Shown piece by piece: positions 56,884-64,000 of a stretch of 64,000 nucleotides of DNA. The notes under the pieces are model-generated. The model was not told where the DNA came from and did not search any database. It saw nothing but the letters and a program-made list of their open reading frames with translations. The stretch's first letter is position 1, and every line of letters begins with the position of its first letter. Both the position numbers and the translations under genes were made by a program. Source of the DNA: Taudactylus pleione (Eukaryota > Chordata > Amphibia > Anura > Myobatrachidae). Location: contig JAUIMM010000534.1 of the NCBI GenBank assembly GCA_031769625.1, positions 12,601,001-12,665,000 on the forward strand, written 5' to 3'.

Positions 56884-57600
56884 GTTATCTCTCTCCCTCA
56901 CTCACTCTCTCCCTATCTATGGGCGGCATTTACTAAAGGGGAAAATGCATTACAACCCCCCAAAAATGCAGTTATTGGGGGTTTTACTGCATTCCGGTGC
57001 TTCATTCTGATGTCATCTTTACCCCATAGAAGCCTATGGGCTTCTTATTGGGATGCTCCCCCTTGGGAGGTATTCAATCGTATCCCTCCCATCATCCCCC
57101 GCAGTCTGTGTCCTTCTGCACATGCACAGAAGGATGCCAGAGGGACTTCTATTTGTTAAACACGGAAGTCCCTTTGTCCGGAGCCATCACAAAGGACACC
57201 TCTTATTCTAGGTAAATACTGTGGTAGTCAACCATGGTATGTACCTGAAGACAGGTGCGATGCAATGCTTAATACATCCCGCGTATGTCTCAGTCCCTCC
57301 CTCCCCTCTCTCTTCCTCCCTTCCCTCTCTCTGTCTCCCCCCCTCTCTCTCTCTAACCCCCCCTACGCAAAATACTGCATTTGCCCCTAGCAGTGTACTA
57401 GATCATGTGCGCTATGCTGCCGGGAGCCGGTTTCCAGCAGTGTTGCAGATATGAAGTAGTATGCTGCAACCTTGCCGGACAGTGCAGAGTCTGGAGACAA
57501 GGTAAGGGGCATAGTAGTCGCTGTGGGGGGCCGTGGCAATTTTATTGATGGGGCCCCCACTACTTAGTTGCCCCGAGGCCCCCACAAGCCTTAATCTGGC
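56752..57600. other. Pyrimidine-rich DNA, (ATCT)n and MITE-like fragments
   Basis: CTC/CTTC-rich runs at 56752-56850 and 57290-57370 and an ATCT microsatellite at 56849-56883. The part 55930-56190 and 57450-57605 share GGGGCCCCCAC-type sequence. No gene. Confidence 0.5.
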
Positions 57601-58075
57601 CCTGCATTCATATGTATTATCATGCTTGAACTGCTGCAATGCCCTCTATTGGGGTCTCCCAGCAAAATAATTGCACCACTTATAGCTGATAAAAAATGTA
57701 CTGTGGCAGCGAGACTGTTAACTAACCATCCTTGCTCCTACCACATAAAACCCATTCTCTACTCCCTCCACTGGCTGTCTGTAAGATGGCAAATCTGTTT
57801 CAACATTATCTTACTGACTTTTCTCTACATAACCAGGGTCCAAGGTACGTGAAGAAGCTTCTGATTCCATACATCCCCAATCGCTTACTTATATCTGTAA
57901 ACAAAGGATTATTAGCAGTAACAAGAATATCACATGCTTCATTTAGGGGTAGAGCTATTAGTTTTGCAGCTCCAACTCTCTGGAACTTGATTCCTCGTAC
58001 AGTTCTAGAGACTTCCACTCTCAAATCCTTCAAAAATTATTATTTTTATTATTCTTATTATTCTTATTATTAACA
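57600..58075 (+). pseudogene. L2-type LINE, 3' end of ORF2
   Basis: The plus strand encodes, across two or more phases, the C-terminal part of an L2/CR1-group reverse transcriptase protein. Visible matches: LNCCNALYWG-like start (about 57625), AARLLTNHP, IKPILYSLHWLSVRWQICF, YVKKLLIPYIPNRLL, GRAISFAAPTLWNLIP and TLKSFKNYYF. It ends in an ATT-rich tail, the usual L2 3' end. Only the 3' 475 bp remain, consistent with 5' truncation during target-primed reverse transcription. At least one frameshift (near 57790-57850). Confidence 0.85.
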
Positions 58076-58129
58076 TTTTATTTTACTGTAATAAATTTAG
58101 GACAGACTTGCTGGTACTTCAACTGTGAA

Positions 58130-58410
58130 GAACAATATTATTACTCAATATAATCCAATACCCATGCACCCAACACCAACAGGGGTGCAGGGAAGAGCCC
58201 TGGGTCTTCAGCCCAGGTATGGTTAATGCTCAGGAGAGGGAGAACCCATTTTGGGGGGTCCCCACCATCTGAGGATTGCCAGGCCTGTGCTAACCATTTT
58301 GGGGCTGGTTAATGCTTTGGCAGAAAGACCCCACACTGTGTGTCTTCCTACTGTGGCATTACCACCCTGGCTGGTTCTGCCTGGTGATGGTTATTACTTT
58401 ACTAGATACA
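58130..58410 (+). repeat. Dispersed repeat family, short copy
   Basis: AGGGGTGCAGGGAAGAGCCC and GTTAATGCTTTGGC blocks match 6240-6420 in the same orientation. Confidence 0.6.
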
Positions 58411-58484
58411 TAAAAATAACATGAAAATAAAAAATATGAGAGTACAAATAAAATGTAAGTATATGAAAACATCATTGTCTCACA

Positions 58485-59250
58485 GTAATCGCCAAAAGTA
58501 TGTTAGCATATAGGACCAAGCAACAGTACAATTCAAAAATTGTAAAATTTAAATATATATCGTGCTTCCAGTAGATAATCGTTAGGGTCGCAAAGCAAGA
58601 CAGGTTAGGGTCATAGGCAGATTTCCATAATAGGCACAGTTGTTAGTAATCAGTGGATATGGCAGTAGACCCTGGCAATGGGTTAGTATGGATTAAATGT
58701 TGTTAGTGACATATAGCAGTTCAGAGTAGCAGACAGAGGAAAATGGTGACATCAAAAATAGTCTCAGAATTAAATAGTAAAACACCTCTATTGATGCATA
58801 CAAGCAATCCACAAACTCCTAGGTGCTTATATCAAATTTTATGTTAAGGCAGAAATGTCTTAATAAGCTGATACTGGCGTCCCGGTTAGCTAATGTGTAT
58901 ATATATATAGATAACCACCAATAGAATCCCTCAATGGGGGTACCTTGCAGCTGCCACTGGATAAGTAATGCTGAGGGTTCTGGACGGGGCCTGAGTCAGG
59001 AACAGCCGCTCACAAATAGGCGCCCTCATAGATGGGAATCCGTTCACCGGCAGGGTTACCGCTAACCCTTTGCGAGGGTCTGCTGCCATATCCACTGATT
59101 ACTAACAACTGTGCCTATTATGGAAATCTGCCTATGAGCCTAACCTGTCTTGCTTTGCGACCCTAGCGATTATCTACTGGAAGCACGATATATATTTCAA
59201 TTTTACAATTTTCTAATTGTACTGTTGCTTGGTCCTATTGACTACATATC
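58485..59250. mobile_element. Fold-back element with about 180-bp arms
   Basis: Arms at about 58485-58680 and 59075-59250 are inverted repeats (TCCACTGATTACTAACAACT and GATTATCTACTGGAAGCACG blocks). The centre (about 400 bp) shows no coding sequence. Confidence 0.8.
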
Positions 59251-60794
59251 TGTGTGCACACAGGATTTTTATTGTAGATTTCATTGAGCTCAATTGCCTA
59301 TCCTGTAGGAGATTTTGTTATTGTTGTTCTTTTTATCAATCATTGCATTACCAATTGAATTTATGTATTTGTTTTAATAATATCTATAAAAATTATAGTA
59401 TTGCAGCAGCGCTTTCCTCTTTCTTTGTTTCTATCTTATATTGGAGGAATCAGCTCCCTCGTTTTCTGGGTTAGCTGCAGCGGCATTAATACATTTACAC
59501 TTAGCTTATTTTGGTTGGATATACTCAATATCTCTTAGCGCCTGGTATTTTTTCTTTTTTCTGTTAGCATATAGCTTAAGGTATACAATGTAATCATGGA
59601 GGAACGTATAGCACACTGATATCACATTAAAGTATATAATATCTAAATTGTAAATACTGAAAAAGTTAGTATAAAATAAACATGCACACAATACAAGTCT
59701 ATAGTGGATTTCCGAAGATGGATTCATTATTAGTGGCTTCTGTTATGGTATTAATGAGGCATTATTTTGTAACGTTAGTGCTTAGCGACTCTTGCTTAGG
59801 GTAGGAAAACACTAAATTGTCCACAATGTTCTTAGCAATAATGAGTCCTTGAGCTATATTTACGAAGCTGTCACTTTTCAGGGGATTTTAGGTGAACATT
59901 GAAAGTGCCACTAAAATTAAGTTTACAGGCCAGCGTACTTTATATTCGATGTTAGTGTGGCTTTAAATAACCTGAAACCCACCAAGAAGTGGTGGCTTAT
60001 AAAGATCACCGCTTTATAAATGTAGCCCCTAGGGCTAAACTGACTAAACATCAGTTTTAAAACCCCTTCAAATCAATAGCAGATTGATGCACCAAACCTC
60101 TGAATTCACTATTTAGTGGTTTTGGTGGGGATGGATGTCTTCTGTTTTGCTGTGGTTTTGTGTTTTTTTCCTGGGGTTCTAACCAAACCACCATAAAACT
60201 GCCACAAAACCAACATAAAAACTGCCACAAAACCACTGTAAAACCATCACATCTATCTGGCAAAACACTTAAAATTAGGGCAATCATTAATTATTGAATA
60301 AGGAGGCAGTTAAAATAGTAAAAGGGAATTATTAATGTTATTAATATATCAGGGGGAAATTATTGCTTAATTTTATTAAGAGAGCAATATTATTAGTAAT
60401 ATATAATTAATTATATAGTATTATTAAAGGGGCACTATTCATTGGTAATTGATATTTAAAATGTATATTTTTATTATTTTATGATGATATGTATTGTGGT
60501 CACATCATAAAATAATAAATGTTTCCCCATCATAAATAAATTTGTAAACACTATTTAACAAATAATAGTCTAAATACCCTTAACATGTCTGCTCTGTATA
60601 TTATTTGCACATAGGACACAGCATTAGAGAAATATGACGTTCATCCATTGAGTTTTACAAACAGTAAAATTAGACATGTTTGGAAAGTAATCAAACAAAG
60701 TAAAGTAACTAAAAATTTGTGGCACTGTATCCTCTTTCACATTCACTATTTCTATATTTTTGTATTATTTGTGCTGTTATCTCTTTACCTAAGG
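59251..60794. other. No gene seen; AT-rich DNA
   Basis: Short repeats of AAAACCACCATAAAACTGCC type lie at 60180-60250. Nothing else is recognisable. Confidence 0.4.
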
Positions 60795-60979
60795 CAGAGA
60801 TTCCCAAACGCGGTCCTCAAGGCTCCCCAACAGTTCAGGTTTTAGAGAAATCCATGGTTGAGCACAGGTGGTTAAATCAAATTGACTGAGGTACTAATTA
60901 AGTCACCTGTGTTCAACCATGGATATCTCTAAAACCTGGACTGTTGGGAAGCCTTGAGGACCGCGTTTGGGAACCTCTG
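60795..60979. mobile_element. Palindromic hAT MITE, 8-bp target duplication ACCTAAGG
   Basis: The 185-bp element is almost wholly palindromic, with ends CAGAGATTCCCAAACGCGG and CCGCGTTTGGGAACCTCTG. ACCTAAGG occurs at both flanks (60787-60794 and 60980-60987), a perfect 8-bp duplication. Confidence 0.9.
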
Positions 60980-61649
60980 ACCTAAGGTATACATTTTCTT
61001 CAACCATTCTAATAAAAATTGTAAAACTATTTAATTTTGTGATTTAAGTGGAAAAATAAACAAGTATATTTGATGTTGTATTACCCATATCAAATGTCTA
61101 TTTTTGTCTTCTTACTTTATTGTAACTCTTCTCATATTTTAGAGTTTAAAATGTAAAAACATCAATGGAATTTTTTTATTGTAGAGATGTGATTATATAT
61201 GCTACATATAAATATTATTGACAAAAAACCTAGATTGCCCATTAATAGCAAGACTAGTGAGACACTAAGCTATTTACATTATCTCAAGTGTGGGACAATG
61301 TTAAACCTTTACATTCCATACTTGATAAATCAGTAATGCTTTCACTTTACTTTTGGCTGTTTTTTCTTTAATTGAAAGTGGTATCCTAATTGAAAATCTA
61401 AGTAATTTATCTGCACAGACAATTTGTTTTCTAACTGTAAAGGAAGACATTAATTCCAGTGCATTATAATATAATGCTATATAATTTAGAAGATCTTTAG
61501 ATTCTCATTACTGAGTATAGGTTTTGTCTTTTCAGTGGTTTTCCAGCAGGATTTCATTCCACTGATTTACTAAAGACGAAACCAAAAGTCAGACTTTAGA
61601 AAACAAGTGAACATACAGTAGGTTAAAAACCAATGTTTTTAACATTATA

Positions 61650-62750
61650 CAGTAAGGGGTAAATATACTAAGATTCGAGTTTGGTCAAGATGACAATCTC
61701 GGGTGAGTTTAGGCATGTTTTTCATCTCGCAAATTTACTAAAGGTAAACTTGGGTGAGTTTGGGAAAGAGTTCTTTAATATCACTCGTAAAACTCGGGTG
61801 AGATCGCAAACTCGAATCTTCTCACCATAGGGTAAACTCGGAAGTACTATTCATGAGAAAGATGCAGTTTGCAAATTTACTAAGAGTCGATATTTCAGTC
61901 TTGGGTGAGATTAGAGCAAACTCGCAGATAAATTGAAGTTTCAAACACTCACCCTCCTGAGCTGCGAGTTTTCCAGAAACATACACAGATAATTGTGATT
62001 TGTGTATGTTTCTGCATGTGTAGTTAATGTATAGTGTTTATATAAAAAAATTACATAGTGTCCCCCCCAAAGTCATAACCAGCCCCAGACTGGTCAGCCA
62101 CTCCTGGTTCCAAAATGTTTGGGGGACAAAATGAGTAGGGTTCCCTCTTAAATTAGGAACCAGCACCTGGCTGTTAGGCCAGTGCTGGTTTTAAATATAA
62201 GGGGAAAAAATTGCGTAGGGGTCCCCCTATATTTAAAACCAGCACTAGACCCAAACCAACCAGGGTGTAATGCCACAGCCAGGAGACCCTGTTATCGGGT
62301 CTCCATGGCCAAAGCATTCTCACCCCAAGCCAGTCAGGCCAAGTCGGGGATCTCAGGGGAGGTGAGGATCACCACAAGATGGGGTCCCCCCTCTCATGAA
62401 ACCCAGACTTGGGACCCATGTGTAACCAGCCAATGAGCGGCTGTTACATGTAAAGCGGCCACTGATTGGTTAGCAGCCGTGGGAACTAACAGATGATCCT
62501 GGTCATCTGTTATTTTGTGAGGTGAAAGTATATGTTACAACATATACTTGCACCTGTTCATATGGTTTGCGTAAGTCGTTTTATTATTTTGCCAAGAACG
62601 TGGATGCTACAGAGAGTGGTGCCAGGATTGAGGTGAGTATGAGATCTTTTTACCAGGTACATCCGTGCAATCTACATGGGAGAAGAGGACAGACCAGCTG
62701 GTACAGGTAAATATGTGTGAGTGGGTTAGGTGTATGTAATAATAACAACT
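61650..62750 (-). repeat. Dispersed repeat family, copy at 62 kb
   Basis: Homologous to 46470-47217 (CCAGCCCCAGACTGGTCAGC, GGTCTCCATGGCCAA blocks) and extends into GTGAGTGGGTTAGGTGTATG, which matches 6015-6035. No protein recognised. Confidence 0.65.
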
Positions 62751-62760
62751 TCCTTACAAG

Positions 62761-62894
62761 TAGAGATGAGCGGTTTGGTTCTACTTGGTTCTTTCGCCAA
62801 ATTAGCTCAAGTATGGATTTATGCTATCGGCTATACAAAACATGTGAGTGCCAAGCAGCCAATAAGATACCCTTTTTCACATGCTCACCTCTTA
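62761..62894. mobile_element. Small hAT MITE, 8-bp target duplication CTTACAAG
   Basis: The 134-bp element has ends TAGAGATGAGCGG and GCTCACCTCTTA. CTTACAAG occurs at 62753-62760 and 62895-62902. Its ends belong to the same hAT group as 49582-52465. Confidence 0.85.
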
Positions 62895-62902
62895 CTTACA
62901 AG

Positions 62903-63332
62903 TTATATTGTACTGGATATTAAAAGAAACTAACAACTCAGAAATCAGCTGTTATTATTGCATTGTATTTATTTATTAAGTATTTTAGCAGGAAGAAATA
63001 CATTCAAATGCTTATCTCAGTTTTATGTTTGCCCTAAATAAATATTGTACAGTAGTGAACTAAAGTAGACAGAATATATTAATCATTACATGTACAACAT
63101 CACTTCAGGGAAATTTTTTTTGGCTTTTAAACTGGAGTTAGATCTCACATGCTTTGGATTGCATATAAACGTTCTACTCTCGTGATCAGGTGACATTTCA
63201 TACAGGAGAGTGAAGGGATAGGGTGTGGCTGTGAGCTATAGTGTATAAAAAAACGTTCCATTAGGAGTCCTTTAGGATGCCATCAGGATACCACAGATTA
63301 GGCAGAAAGAGTTGTAGTTGTAGAGTAGGTAG

Positions 63333-63335
<3 letters not shown>
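62903..63335. other. No gene seen
   Basis: AT-rich, unremarkable sequence. Confidence 0.4.
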
Positions 63336-63379
<44 letters not shown>

Positions 63380-63440
63380 TTTATTTCTATAGCACTTTTC
63401 TCCCATAGGACTCAAAGACGCTTTATAGACATCAGAAAAC
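63333..63440 (-). repeat. L2-like LINE/SINE 3' tail, antisense
   Basis: An (ATT/AAT)n run is followed by TTTATTTCTATAGCACTTTT and CTCAAAGACGCTTTATA. The complement reads as the 3' end of an L2-type element (AAAGCG...GCTATA...AAT repeats). It belongs to the minus strand. Confidence 0.65.
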
Positions 63441-63874
63441 ATGGTACATTGTACAATGATTTGGTATTGCAGAAAATAGAAAACCACACCGAGATAATTA
63501 AAAACAACTGAATCCTAGAGAGCACAATAAGCATATTACAGGGTTGGAGCAGACATTTTGGCAAATAACTTCCATGGGTTATATATTCCACCCTCAAAAG
63601 GTACCAGAGGAAGCAGCCATCTTTGGCGCGGATTACCCTGGCTGGAATAGGTTATGCCTTCAAGAGATGACACAAAATGTTTGATTGCAGCTTTCTAACA
63701 CCAGGAGTAGGGTCCCACCATAATAGTTAGGTCCGTGTATTTTTCATCCCATCCACAAGCCATGTTGGGTGCTCTACGAAGGTAACACTGTGGGAGATAA
63801 GCCATACAAGGACCCAAGTTATATATGGGAAGACTGACACGTGTGTGGCAGCATGATATATACCCTGTATGAAT

Positions 63875-64000
63875 TAGAGATGAGCGGGTCCAGTTCTCCA
63901 AGAACTGGACCCACCCAAACTTTGTGTTCCGAGGTGAGATCCGAGTCCGGCTCGAGTTTTCCCACCTGAGTCGGATCCGAAAAATTAGGCAAAACACGTC
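63875..64000. mobile_element. hAT element, terminal part, cut by window end
   Basis: TAGAGATGAGCGGGTCCAGTT matches the hAT termini at 52465 and 62761. The second end lies beyond the window. Confidence 0.6.

Noticed and set aside
57806..58033. A 75-codon minus-strand open frame
   Set aside because: It is antisense to the L2 ORF2 fragment.

Overview
The window reads as vertebrate nuclear DNA, most likely from a frog or toad with a repeat-rich genome. It has no bacterial-style gene packing. It contains a Tc1-type transposon, a decayed Ngaro-type tyrosine-recombinase retrotransposon with an SGNH-hydrolase reading frame, Penelope-like elements, hAT elements, an L2-type LINE tail, a V-SINE-like SINE and many short inverted-repeat elements. 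That mixture is typical of amphibians; the species cannot be told from the sequence. No recognisable host gene is present. The only host-like candidates are a set of tandemly duplicated miniature exons at 388-1153 (minus strand) and one weak exon candidate at 28138-28222.

Layout. 0-1.2 kb: duplicated exon/intron units. 1.2-9.9 kb: nested small DNA transposons, hAT debris and a large inverted tandem array. 10.1-11.9 kb: Penelope-like reverse transcriptase, minus strand, broken. 12-16.6 kb: several short inverted-repeat elements. 17.1-22.4 kb: Ngaro element on the minus strand (Gag-like, RT, RNase H, tyrosine recombinase, SGNH), with every enzymatic core damaged. 22.8-25.9 kb: GTCGACAT-rich repeats and a perfect 29-bp-arm hairpin. 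26-30.6 kb: two adjacent fold-back elements and fairly unique sequence. 31.1-32.8 kb: an almost intact Tc1-like transposon with 221-bp terminal inverted repeats. 33.4-35 kb: minisatellite and inverted Penelope fragments. 35.3-40.4 kb: a nest of inverted repeats around a broken gene of an unclassified, probably transposon-borne family. 41-45.9 kb: more short elements. 46.5-53.4 kb: a SINE, then a roughly 5.5-kb fold-back structure holding a 599-bp element and a 2.9-kb hAT element. 55-64 kb: short elements, an L2 tail and low-complexity DNA.

The genes do not form a pathway; this is a record of layered insertion. Several nestings can be proven inside the window because an undisrupted copy of the target lies in an opposite arm or a paralogue. 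The two most interesting items are a 525-550-bp element family with 3-bp target duplications that is almost entirely a string of consecutive hairpins, with stem changes that look compensatory, and the unclassified gene at 37.2-39.5 kb.
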